Below, piece after piece: positions 10,301 through 19,379 of a DNA stretch of 64,000 bases (the stretch's first letter is position 1; each line of letters begins with the position of its first letter). Source of the stretch: Plasmodiophora brassicae (taxonomy: Eukaryota > Endomyxa > Phytomyxea > Plasmodiophorida > Plasmodiophoridae); contig JASFAU010000009.1 of the NCBI GenBank assembly GCA_039704465.1, positions 1 through 64,000 on the forward strand. The letters are read 5' to 3'. The notes beneath the pieces are model-generated. The model did not search any database, was not told where the DNA came from, and worked only from the letters and a program-made list of their open reading frames with translations. Both the position numbers and the translations under genes were made by a program.

Positions 10301-11036
10301 GAACGCCCAGTGCCGGGCGTGCAACGACAAGAACCTCTCGAGGTATCACATTGCTGCCCGTTGCACTGAATCGTCGCGCCTGCTCAGGCCAATCATCGAC
10401 TGGCGCATCCGTGCCTTGCACTTCAACAGGGCGGACACGGGCGTCGCCATCGACTACGTCGCCATCCAGCTCAACGATTACGCACGCCTGACGGCGCCGC
10501 CCGCCAGAGAAGACGACCGTCTACGACCGCGCCGCATGCCGGATCCGCGCGACCCGACGTTTCGGCTGAGCGATCGCCAGCGACGCTGGCTGGCCGTCCT
10601 CGGCATGTTCATCCGCGCCGTTGCCGCCCGCTGCATCCGCGGCGAGTCGCTCGCCATCTCCGCTCAGGGCGTCGCTGCGCTTGCTGGCCTGGACGCGACG
10701 CTATGGAACGAGATCAGCGATGATGAGGACAACGAGAACGCGCGAGTCGCCGTTGAAGTCGCCGAACATGTCCTCGACGACCCTGCACTGGTCGGGTTCC
10801 TGGGCGGTGCGGACATAGCCGGCCCAGAGATCGATGCCGATGCCCGAGTTCGTCGACGCGCCCACCATCTCTCGCCGACGGCGATAATGACGGCCATCGT
10901 GATGAGATGTATTGCCAACGCGACCGGGCGACCGGCGGAAGCCGACGCTGGACCCCAGCATGAAGCTCGTGTGCCGCTGCGCCCCGACGCGCGCCGTCGC
11001 CTGCATCGTCGCCCGGCCGTGTCCAGTCGCCATTAG
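7326..11036 (+). CDS. Non-LTR ORF2: AP endonuclease-reverse transcriptase
   Basis: This intact 1236-residue polyprotein should nick target DNA and reverse-transcribe the element RNA. Residues 1-235 form an APE-type endonuclease. Its active-site landmarks are all visible: the Asn in WNSDG, the Glu in VFVETYV, GDFN (147-150), VVDLAL and a terminal SDH. The reverse transcriptase spans roughly residues 390-700 with YADD at 658-661. The C-terminal domain has a C-x2-C-x8-H-x4-C knuckle at about residue 996. The start is the ATG inside the ATGCTGA overlap with ORF1. The architecture resembles the CR1/Jockey/L1-like group, but the clade needs a phylogeny. No inactivating change is seen. Confidence 0.9.
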   Translation: MLIAAWNSDGLDAAKLQATAAFFRNRRLTAAVFVETYVRSESLLTNVLTDYQIRHVAGGRSANELRGHGGISIMVPAAVALREVARERKCITPRWAVWRVGEDLVVAGVYIRPARSLPVDTYQMTLFGLANAIATHCSDGDRLAIVGDFNARLGDVSGDSTSCPRKPHVMELIGRCSLSLLNYALRGDPSRWTFVVPNGNGRSVVDLALTRGLDSARLSVVDAPISTAHRMLVVASDHVVPERVDPKRYSWARRMFADPDDRPALSVLLAPAYNYLRALWLDATRDFDEIADHPTAALQDAVDSLYRHTTDVLRAVLEDIACWPSSRSKRGRTAMMRPDWQALQRCDLRFYLSSMRRVFAATSQLQPSQRPSIEEFADHWKAVFEKPGVDDGPRLRSPRLSTDLDDEERHAFGPAVVTAIIKRHEWMKGVGPDNIPMDLLKCDPDAAGPWISCMFTCLYTVQLVPSDWRSALVVPVHKRNTEPADPSNWRGIALQSHLRKAYETCLITYMHLKGWLQMHFLQFGFRRGIGVPEAVWVADELTTHWAARRKPLIEVLLDMRKAYDSARRIHVYSKLRRRGVPAHIIAVLQALFDGCHFIIALDGQLSERIAALVGLFQGAIGSPDLFNVLIDDLPYLIVSRFGDEAPMFDHMPVPCQFYADDTLLHAFTDQMAQAMMDLCQEYAQRHELEWNATKSIVSRPRTSTAAQPAALTIGGNRVVEEHELDKPVCFLGVVMKDGRLDHRAQLASRTAKAEKAMIGIMHSGVFSTKHLSIVRKTRVVGAWIRSRAEYGLAISNSHVGLLKKLDQLQKSAAALFFGGYRRRIGSSLMLRYAGLVPAAARQAKLRARFAFKQITWSEQIKDGDRVPFLVRVTRWALSNPRSRFNMMLKGCKVYADATAIYRNGRDAREQRAREELADAEAGRPTRKRPRLPDRQDALLQALELHTWAAADASCKLMRLQLQPYNLPFPAAYHSGDDAYAVASWVTNRIPGSNAQCRACNDKNLSRYHIAARCTESSRLLRPIIDWRIRALHFNRADTGVAIDYVAIQLNDYARLTAPPAREDDRLRPRRMPDPRDPTFRLSDRQRRWLAVLGMFIRAVAARCIRGESLAISAQGVAALAGLDATLWNEISDDEDNENARVAVEVAEHVLDDPALVGFLGGADIAGPEIDADARVRRRAHHLSPTAIMTAIVMRCIANATGRPAEADAGPQHEARVPLRPDARRRLHRRPAVSSRH

Positions 11037-11209
11037 ACGGGCACAGTGCGGCCGACATAGAGCGCCGCGCGCGTTCATGGCGCCCGCCGTGAACGCTGCG
11101 CACTCCGCCGATCCTGTCACTCGAGTCAAGCCTGTCCTATTCACGTCCGTTCCCGCCGAGCTCACGACGCTTTAGCTGTATCTGACAAATACAAATAGAA
11201 GTTCCTAAA

Positions 11210-11215
11210 AAACCC
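11210..11215 (+). repeat. AAACCC junction residue
   Basis: Six bases, AAACCC, separate the 3' end of the full-length element (CCTAAA) from the 5' breakpoint of the next truncated copy. The combined CTAAAAAACCC is identical to the bases at the junction near 6246-6256. Confidence 0.4.
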
Positions 11216-12426
11216 TTCAAGCAGATCACGTGGTCGGAGCAGATCAAGGATGGCGACCGCGTCCCGTTCCTGGTCCGCGTCACGCGTTGGGCGCTCAGCA
11301 ACCCGCGCAGCCGATTCAACATGATGCTGAAGGGCTGCAAGGTCTACGCGGACGCAACCGCCATCTACAGGAACGGCCAGGACGCCCGCGAGCAACGCGC
11401 CCGTGAAGAACTCGCCGACGCCGAAGCCGGCCGCCCGACGCGGAAGCGCCCACGCCTGCCCGATCGGCAAGACGCCCTGCTGCAAGCGCTCGAGCTCCAC
11501 ACGTGGGCTGCCGCTGATGCGTCCTGCAAGCTGATGCGCCTGCAGCTGCAGCCGTATAACCTCCCGTTTCCGGCGGCGTACCACTCGGGCGACGACGCAT
11601 ATGCGGTGGCTTCATGGGTCACGAACCGCATACCGGGCTCGAACGCCCAGTGCCGGGCGTGCAACGACAAGAACCTCTCGTGGTATCACATTGCTGCCCG
11701 GTGCACTGAATCGTCGCGCCTACTCAGGCCAATCATCGACTGGCGCATCCGTGCCTTGCACTTCAACAGGGCGGACACGGACGTCGCCATCGACTACGTC
11801 GCCATCCAGCTCAATGATTATGCACGCCTGACGGCGCCGCCCGCCAGAGAAGACGACCGTCTACGACCGCGCCGCATGCCGGATCCGCGCGACCCGACGT
11901 TCAGGCTGAGCGATCGCCAGCGGCGCTGGGTAGCCGTCCTCGGTACGTTCATCCGCGCCGTTGCCCGCTGCGCCGGGGCGAGCCGCTCCTGATCTCCGCC
12001 CGAGGCGTCGCTGCGCTCGCCGGCCTCGACGCCTCGCTGTGGGACGAGATCAGCGACGAGGAGGACAACGAGAACGCGCGGGTCGCCGTTCAAGCTGCCG
12101 AAAGCGTCCTCGACGACCCCGAAATGGCCGAGTTCCTGGGCGGCATGGATGTAGCCGACACAGGTGACGATGCCGATGCCCGAGTTCGTCAACGCGCCCA
12201 CCATCCCTCGCCGACGACGTTGATGACGGCCATCGTGATGAGATGTATTGCGCTTGCGATCGGACGATCGGCGGAAGCCGACGCTGGACCCCAGCGCGAA
12301 GCTCGTGTGCCGCTGCGCCCCGACGCGCCGTCGCCTGCATCGTCGCCCGGCCGTGTCCAGTCGCCATTAGACGGGCACAGTGCGGCCGACATAGAGCGCC
12401 GCGCGCGTTCATGGCGCCCGCCGTGA
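11216..12426 (+). pseudogene. ORF2 C-terminal fragment, frameshifted
   Basis: This is the C-terminal domain of family I ORF2 with the CCHC knuckle. Relative to copy 1 it has lost a GCC and one further base near 11960-11975, so the frame stops at 11990-11992; homology resumes in another frame (12124-12426). It is therefore broken twice: by 5' truncation and by frameshift. It is a relic with no expected function. Confidence 0.8.
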
Positions 12427-12543
12427 ACGCTGCGCACTCCGCCGATCCTGTCACTCGAGTCAAGCCTGTCCTATTCACGTCCGTTCCCGCCGAATTCACG
12501 ACGCTTTAGCTGTATCTGACAAATACAAATAGAAGTCCCTAAA
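11216..12543 (+). mobile_element. 5'-truncated family I element (copy 3)
   Basis: The copy begins at a position equivalent to 9877 of the full-length element and ends with the same 3' tail (TCTGACAAATACAAATAGAAG, then TCCCTAAA). It is nearly identical to copy 1 at 1-1243. It sits immediately to the right of the full-length element, after only AAACCC. A 5' truncation with an intact 3' end is the normal outcome of incomplete target-primed reverse transcription. Confidence 0.85.
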
Positions 12544-12547
12544 CCCC
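12537..12547 (+). repeat. CCCTAAACCCC at proximal end of the array
   Basis: The last retrotransposon ends in CCCTAAACCCC where the first copy has TCCTAAAGCAC. It fits one and a half units of a CCCTAAA telomere-type repeat at the boundary with the non-repetitive chromosome. Confidence 0.45.
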
Positions 12548-14321
12548 GCGACGTTCGGCATGCGTTTAATTCTTGACACCTCATGTCCTGGACACCGACG
12601 ATCGGTCGTCGGGACACGTAACCGCGGCACCTGTATGGTCGTCTTTGAAACCGACGGCATACCGGACCACACCTGCATGCACTCACCGCATCGTCATGAT
12701 CGCCACCAGTCGTTTGGACCGCGTCTTCCATCGTCTCGTTGTCCATTTTCCGAGTCGATCTTACTCGGCGCCTCCACCGACACGTATGGTACGGGTAGGG
12801 CCGCAACGTCAGCACAACACCGGGGCGTGCCCGCCATTACTGATTGTCCCTAAACTGGGTTGGCCGAGCGCGAGCGGCGCAGCGTTTTCGACAGTGCCAT
12901 TCGCTGCTGCGTCGAATTAAGTGGTCCTGCCGATCGAGGGAGAGTGTCGCAGGCTGAGCAGGTCTCCGTCAGCTTTGGCCTCGATTGTATCGTCAGATAG
13001 GCACGCGTGGTCCTCCCCGGGAGCTGGCCGTTCTGGTCCCGACCATGACAGCTGCTGCGTCGCTGACGCCTGTTAACCATGTCTGGGGTCTTGCGAATAC
13101 TGCCGATTGGTCTGCCGCACACCATGAAGAGCCTGGCGGCGGCCTGCACCCTCGCGGATGACGTCATCAGCCGGCAACATCTAAGGACGTGCGAACTTGG
13201 CAGCTATCGGTAGGCGTCAGTATCACAAAGGTCGCTCCTTCGACGCCGTCGCTGGCCTCCACTGGTCGCCGAATATTTCGGCGGTTCGCTAGTCTAACTG
13301 GAGATTGGACTGCAGACTGCATGCTTAATAGCTGCTTATGACGTGACCAGTCCCCATTGTGATCCATATTTGCGCCATCGCCAATCGGCAATCGACCATC
13401 AGCACGAGGCGCAAGCAACCTATGTATGTAGGTAGCGCACCAAAGGTCGCTCCGTTGCGTGCGGTTGCGCTCCATTGCTCGGTTTCCCTTTTTTCATTTT
13501 GGCGACTCGCGACGTGATAGAGGCAGGACGCCAGCGTCGGTCGCTTGGGTTCGCCCGAATATCAGGTGTAGCATGGAGATGCAGCTGGCCGGGCATGCCC
13601 TTCAGGTGCACCACGCTCGGATTTCATCGTCCGTCGTCTGGCTACAGGTTGTGCCCGCCGGCATTGTTGATTCCCAGGCCGGTTTGTCGGTACAAGCGCG
13701 CGCTCTTGTCGTTCCGGTCATCATCACTTCTTCGTGTGCGTGCGATATGTCAAAGGACATTAAACGAGTCCGGTATGTATATCGATCCCGGTTTCAGCCT
13801 CACAACTGATGTATATTTCTTTGGAAAGATTTTTTCCACAGCATCCCCTGTTACAACGCCGGCGGTTGGCGACGGCGCGCGGTGACCGCTGTCCCTCGAC
13901 GCGTGACGACTCGCTTCCGCCCTCTTCTTCGGCGCCTGCGACCGCCGGCGACGTAAATGGGTCCTCTGCAAACGAGAAACGAATTGGTCGGTTTCATCCG
14001 TGTCATGTGCGTCGTCCAGTTCGGTCTGACAATATCTGGTCGTTATTTGATCAGCTAATATATAACGCCGGATGTCGATGGTGGCGAGCGTTGTGTCCTG
14101 GCGCGCGGCGACTCGTGTGTTCTTTCTTCGTCGGCGTCTGCAACCGCCAGTGCCTCGAGACAATTCTGTGCCCGCCGGGTACCGATCATTTGGTCGTTTA
14201 ATTGATGCGGCCTGGCCGAATCGTCGCTGCTTTCGTAGACCAGGAGACCTGCGACCACAAAATCGGCGGTGCCGGTAGTGAAGGTGTGTGTGTCGGCGTG
14301 CAGACGTATTACATTCGGCTA
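12548..14321. other. Gene-poor region next to the retrotransposon array
   Basis: No reading frame here has recognisable domains, convincing length or splice-supported continuation. Open frames are under 140 codons and lack the GC-rich third positions of nearby genes. It looks like subtelomeric or intergenic DNA. Confidence 0.6.
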
Positions 14322-14790
14322 CTTGTTAAGTGATCTGCTAGAGGGAATGCCATGGGTGTCATCCGAACCAACGGTGGTCGACATTCATGGATGTGTTTCG
14401 AGTGAAGTGAAGATGATATTTTATTGGCGTCATCCGAACGAGGTGACAATGGCATTCCGTGGTTGTCGTCCGAGTCAGCTATCGTTAATATTTCATGGAT
14501 GTCGTCCGAGGTAAACGACAATGATCGCCGGATGACATCCATGAAACATTACTGTTAGCTGGCTCGGACGGTATCCCGGAATGCCATTGTCACTTCGTTC
14601 GCGTGACGTCAATGACATATCGTCTTCACTTCCCTCGAACGACATCCATGAAGTGTCGTCCGCAGTTCGTTCGGATGACATCCATGAAAATTCCCTCTAG
14701 CAAAGCAGTTAACAAGTACGGTGCTCGTCGTTTACCTCGGACGACATCCGTGAAATATCATTGTTGGCTGGCTCGGACGACATCCAACTG
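14322..14790. repeat. Long imperfect inverted repeat (foldback)
   Basis: The left arm (14322-14508) is the imperfect reverse complement of the right arm (14530-14715), with a loop of about 20 bases centred near 14519. Landmarks: CTTGTTAA...CTAGAGGGAAT on the left mirrors ATTCCCTCTAG...TTAACAAG on the right, and GTGACAATGGCATTCCG mirrors CGGAATGCCATTGTCAC. A unit CATGGATGTCGTCCGA and its variants recur within each arm. A third partial copy in right-arm orientation follows at about 14727-14790. A transcript would fold into a hairpin near 190 bp. It could be a foldback transposon or MITE-like element; no coding sequence is seen. Confidence 0.8.
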
Positions 14791-15893
14791 TTGTTGGCGT
14801 GCGGCTCGTTCATCGCGTCCCTAATTTTGCTTGTGCAATGCCAGAACAATGAACTCCTGTATCATAATGATGGCAACACCAACAGCCCTTTGTCTGTCGA
14901 CGACGGAATTCCATAGACCACCTCGTTAAGCACAGCCCAAGCTCTCCGATGATCGGTCACCGACAGGTGCAGCACATCGATGCGGCGAAACACGAATATG
15001 ACGAGCCGTTTGTTGATGGTAACGCACGCGCGCGCGCGCCACTTGTAATTTGATGTCCTCAATGACGCCAGCATTTGGTTAAGGGCACCTTGAGGAACGA
15101 GACCGTAGTGAACGTGCTAATGATGTTAGCCGGACAACACGTCGTCAGTCGGCTTCGCCCCCTCGTATTCTAAGCCCCGGGTGCTGACGACTCACCGGTT
15201 CGGCATTCCAATGTTGATACCGAACCGAGTGCCCCTAAGCAAGACGTGCAGAAAGGTCAAAGAGGGCTGTTGCGACCACATGCACGTCGCCTAGAATCCG
15301 GGCCATGGTTGACGACATGGTTGCTGCGTAGGTGGCCGCCGTTCGCAAGCGCCGAGGCAACCGGCCTAACGACGGCGGGGTCGTCGACGCCCACGCTGCC
15401 GATGGAGATCGCTGCCGCCACCATGATGGCTGGTCTGAACCTGCGCGTTGGACGCGCAACAGCCGGCACGCGCCTGCCCGCATCCAGAGCCTTGGAGCAG
15501 GCAAACGAAAGGGCAACGTTCGTCGGATGCAGCGTTTCTGGGAAGGGACCACTGTACTGGCTTCGCTGTGAACAGGTCGCTGCTCTGGCACTCACTCGTC
15601 CGGCCCACCGGTGCCTGAATATCGCGCCTCGGGTCGGGATGATATGAAACACTGCGCCAGTGCCACCAGCCTGCATTCAAGCCCAATTTATGGTTGTCGG
15701 AACGACTCCAGTGCTATCCCGGCCAAGGCTCAGCTGCCGATCCGAAGGCACCGGCCAGTGTGCGAAATCACTGGTGGTGGAGGACGCACGTTGGGCAGTG
15801 ACGATGGCGTTCGTGTATGTAGTCGTGTGTACGTCCAGCCTGATGGCACTGGCGCCTGCTTCAGGCGCCAGCGTCGACCATCCCAGTCGTCTG
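14791..15893. other. No supported gene
   Basis: Several overlapping frames are open on both strands near 15240-15690, but they show no known domain, no coherent splice sites and no hydrophobic pattern. A frame continuous with the downstream F-box-like gene is open from 15660, though the best start lies at 15894. Confidence 0.5.
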
Positions 15894-18296
15894 ATGAGCG
15901 GTCTCCCGTTCGTGGTGGCTCAGATGCTCGCGAACTTCATCAATGACATGGACGCATGCCGTCTGACCCAAGCGTCCAGGAACCTGACTCTGTGTGCTTA
16001 CTCTCGTGCGGCTTTACGCGTTCGCCGTCAATGGGGGACATTGTTCCAGCCGGAAGCAACGACGGATACGCTCTTGACGTTCTTCAACAACTATGACCAG
16101 GCCATGCAACGACTTCGGGATGACTTTCAGGCCGGTGAACGGGCCGCCCGAGGGTACTTGCTTGGTGAATGGGCGCGACGTCGTCTCCGGGACCAAGTGC
16201 CGTTGCGACCCCAGATCCTGCTCCTTCACGACCTGTTCAACGTTGACGAGAGTGCCGCGCCAGAGCGTTTTCGGGACATGCTGAAGACAATGGCGGTCGA
16301 TTGGCGATTGGCCACCGGTTACGCGCTGGGGGTGGCCATCGGCCACACCTCGGGACATTTCGACGATCCGCATCGAGAACGAGCCTTGGGCGCCCTGCGC
16401 CTCCTTCTCCAGGAGGGCATCTCGTTTGTTGATGCAGAACACATCGGCGAGTACGCTGCTTTCGCATCGGAACGGATGGCTCGCCGAACCCGTGTCTTCC
16501 AGTATACCGCCAGATATCACGAAAGCGACCAGATCACGTCCGCCATGCTACGGTTGCTTCCTGACGACGCCCATCGCAACATCGCTCGGATGGCGCTAAC
16601 TGGTCGCGGCATCGACGAGCTTGTGGATGAATTTGAGCGGGACCCCGCCCACGTCGACGCCGACGGCCGTTTGCTGAAGGTCCTGGTGGCACACGGAATG
16701 GACATTGACGGGCTGTGGACCAGCGGTCACTGGCATCCAGACTTCGTGGTCAATCCCGACGATGACCATAGCGACATGCGGCTCATGGCTATTCTTCTTC
16801 TGCGAAACGACTTCCGCAACGCCAACCTGATGGTCGAGTTGGGCGCCGATTTCGATATTGTGTTCACCTTTGGCCAGCCCCAGCAATACGCCGGGAGCAA
16901 CGATGAAGTTCTGGCGTTCGCGGAGCAACTCATGAGGTATTGCACAGCTGTCGAAACCACCACCACCGTCGCCTGGCTCGTGCATAAAGCCGAGAGCTGG
17001 AGACGGCGTCTCAGCCAATATGCGACCGAGGACAAGCCGGTCTTGTTCGAGACCTGTCTGGGCGCTGTTCGTCGACGCTTCCGGGCAACTGGGTTCAACG
17101 AGCGTTTCTGGAGGCACGAGGTCTTTGTTTCAACGCTTCACCTGGCGTATTTTTCCATCCCCGTTCGTCGTCTCCTGGGCATTGTTGACGGCGACACAGT
17201 GCTCCTTGGCGGTATCGGTGTATCCGTTCTGGCATATTGCAACCTCTGCACGGCCGACGATCCCGTTAGTCTCTTGGAGCGCCTAGCGAGAAACGCAACC
17301 GACGAGCAAGTCCAGGCCGCCGTGACTTACGTTGACGAGCAGGACACGCACACGATTCTGCATACCGAGTGCATGACGACGGCCGTGCTTCAATGGATCC
17401 TGCGGCGCGCGCCAGTGGACTGGATCTGGCGAGCTCTTCAACGCAGAAGCCAGAACAACTGCAACGATCATTCGTGTATCGACTTCTGGATGCCCGCCGA
17501 TAGACCCGCCATCCCAGACTTCCTGCCCGTGCTTCGACTGCTGGCGGCTGCCAATGGATCTACGTCGTCGTACGAAGTGGCGATGATGGCGTGCGGGGGC
17601 GCCCCTCGAGTGAAAGTCAGGTTGCTGTCGAACCCCATATCCACGGTCCTGATACTGGAACATCTCGCTCATCCTGACAGGAGCAACGACGGTCTCCATG
17701 CGGCTCTGTTGCGCGCCAAGGTGGGAGTTAGAGGCCCCGCAATCTCAGCGCTCAACGTGACTGATGCCCGGTTTCTTCGCCACCGCTATGATGGGTTTTC
17801 GGCAATTCACTGGGGCGTCATGATGAGGCGCAGGCCAGTCGTGGAGGCTCTGACGGCACATGCGCAGCACCGGAGTACCCTCGTTGAGTTGGTCGTGCAC
17901 GATGACCTTGCCGCCAACTGGACGATTCTGCATACGGTCGCGACAGTCATCCGCTCGACGCTGTCCGTCGTTCGAGCCTTCAAGAACCAACCGGCCGTGG
18001 CAAGCTTTTGGGTAACGCGCTTACGTGGAGACGTGGTGATGGCGATGTGGATCGTGTCATTGCTGTGCGTCAGGATCAGGTCGCGCGACGACTTTTGTCA
18101 ATTGGTGAACGCACGAGACGGGCAGTTCAGCAATACGTTCCTGGAGATGCTGGACGCGGGACACCTCGTGGGCGAGCATGACAATATGTTTGTCGATGAA
18201 ATCGTCAGGCGCGTTGACGAAATCGCCACGTTCATCAGACGATACTGCTCTGCGTGGCGTGCTTTCAGGTACAGCATCAGGCATGACGCCGTATAA
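15894..18296 (+). CDS. F-box-like protein with degenerate ankyrin-like repeats
   Basis: This intronless frame encodes about 800 residues from ATG 15894, chosen because the F-box-like segment begins immediately (MSGLPFVVAQML, then Asp-Ala-Cys-Arg-Leu and a Trp about 40 residues on). An upstream in-frame ATG at 15804 would add a hydrophobic stretch and cannot be excluded. The body is alpha-helical, with loosely ankyrin-like units (KVLVAHGMDID, LMVELGADFD, FSAIHWGVMMRRRPVVEAL). F-box proteins present substrates to SCF ubiquitin ligases; that role is inference from a weak motif. It may be distantly related in architecture to the U-box/ankyrin genes at 39.6-50.4 kb. No close family is recognised. 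Confidence 0.55.
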   Translation: MSGLPFVVAQMLANFINDMDACRLTQASRNLTLCAYSRAALRVRRQWGTLFQPEATTDTLLTFFNNYDQAMQRLRDDFQAGERAARGYLLGEWARRRLRDQVPLRPQILLLHDLFNVDESAAPERFRDMLKTMAVDWRLATGYALGVAIGHTSGHFDDPHRERALGALRLLLQEGISFVDAEHIGEYAAFASERMARRTRVFQYTARYHESDQITSAMLRLLPDDAHRNIARMALTGRGIDELVDEFERDPAHVDADGRLLKVLVAHGMDIDGLWTSGHWHPDFVVNPDDDHSDMRLMAILLLRNDFRNANLMVELGADFDIVFTFGQPQQYAGSNDEVLAFAEQLMRYCTAVETTTTVAWLVHKAESWRRRLSQYATEDKPVLFETCLGAVRRRFRATGFNERFWRHEVFVSTLHLAYFSIPVRRLLGIVDGDTVLLGGIGVSVLAYCNLCTADDPVSLLERLARNATDEQVQAAVTYVDEQDTHTILHTECMTTAVLQWILRRAPVDWIWRALQRRSQNNCNDHSCIDFWMPADRPAIPDFLPVLRLLAAANGSTSSYEVAMMACGGAPRVKVRLLSNPISTVLILEHLAHPDRSNDGLHAALLRAKVGVRGPAISALNVTDARFLRHRYDGFSAIHWGVMMRRRPVVEALTAHAQHRSTLVELVVHDDLAANWTILHTVATVIRSTLSVVRAFKNQPAVASFWVTRLRGDVVMAMWIVSLLCVRIRSRDDFCQLVNARDGQFSNTFLEMLDAGHLVGEHDNMFVDEIVRRVDEIATFIRRYCSAWRAFRYSIRHDAV

Positions 18297-19379
18297 ACAT
18301 CGGGCCAGTTCCCGTTATTGCGCGCGTCTGCGCTAGAGCACACTGGACAGTTGACTTATCCCTGTCGCAGAACGCTACAGTAGTTGCAATACGTTATTAT
18401 CATCGTCGGGGCACCTCATTCTCACGTGACATGGGCACGGCTGCCAAGTTGGCGACAATTCGTTTCATTGCTGAAGGTAGAAGGTATCCAGTGAGTTCTG
18501 TCTCCAATCCATTTCGCACGTACATTATGTTGTGATGATGGCCCCGATCATGAGTGTGCGAACGAACATTGCAACGACAGGGCGGTCCATGTCCTGCTCA
18601 CACCGTGGGAGTTTGCGGAGGTCATTGATCGAAGTGATCCTGTGAGCGGTCCTGAAGATCGACATGTCGAGGACGAGAAGGTCCTTGCGTGTTGCTGTTC
18701 AGTATGCTTCAGGAATCATGAGGCAGCGTCATGTCGCCGTGCCACGCGTGGGGCACTTGGCCCTGCAGAACGTATCCTCGACAGGAGGGAGGATCTGAGC
18801 GCCTGCACAGCAGCCAGGGCACAAAGTTTAGGGACTCGTCGGCAGCAGCAGCAGCGAACCCAGATCGAAGCGGACGTTCACGAGACGCTGATGGCGCCTT
18901 TGCAGGCTCAGCTGGCCACATACGATGCCAGACAGCGTGTACTTGTAGGCGATAGATGACGTACTTCTCGAAGGCGATCTCGTCGACGGGTGCGACGTGC
19001 GACTGCCGGCGTGCTCGGATGATCCAGGGCACTTGCACCAACAGCACTGTGGATAACTTCGTACGTCGTCTGATTGCCGCGATGCAGGCGTGGACGACGA
19101 CCCGGACATCGTCCTAAACATCATGGGACCGGATCATTTCCACCGAATACATCTTGCCTAGCTTGTCTAGCACATGACTGGTGGTAGCTGTGGAAACTTG
19201 TGTGCGAATCCGCACATGTTGTGCGGATGTGTTGGCCATTTTTGGAGGTCTCGACTGCGACCGTTGGTGCGGCGACGCCCTGGTAAGACACGCCCCCCAT
19301 TGGTCCCCGTCACGCCCAGGCCGCACACCGCCTCCAAGGAACAAACGGGGCGCGCTCAGCTTCACAGGGCGTCGGCGTC
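18297..19379. other. Unresolved stretch, possible minus-strand exons
   Basis: No gene can be assembled with confidence. On the minus strand, 19232-19114 starts with a plausible ATG (MANTSAQHVRIRT...), and 19047-18709 has a codon-like frame (VDEIAFEKYVIYRLQ). The two could be exons of one gene that I do not recognise. Nothing on the plus strand is convincing. Confidence 0.3.

Larger units (their letters stand above)
6251..11209 (+). mobile_element. Full-length non-LTR retrotransposon, family I (copy 2)
   Basis: This is the only apparently intact element in the array. It has an almost absent 5' UTR (about 20 bases), ORF1 (6271-7332), an overlapping ORF2 (7326-11036) and a 3' UTR of about 170 bases ending CTGTATCTGACAAATACAAA...TTCCTAAA. 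No stop or frameshift interrupts either ORF, so it could be active. It is flanked by AAACCCTAAA on the left and AAACCC on the right, resembling CCCTAAA telomere repeat units. Its own 5' flank is so short that any promoter would have to lie inside ORF1 or in the 3' UTR of the upstream element. Confidence 0.85.

Noticed and set aside
13440..13890. Plus-strand frames at 13459-13885
   Set aside because: Overlapping frames of similar length in two phases, with no domain and AT-rich codons; treated as non-coding.
14322..14790. CRISPR-like repeat array
   Set aside because: The repeated unit occurs in inverted arms with irregular spacing, not as direct repeats with uniform spacers, and the genome is eukaryotic.
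16014..16520. Long open frames on the minus strand opposite the F-box-like gene
   Set aside because: They mirror the GC-rich codon pattern of the plus-strand gene and have no domains of their own.
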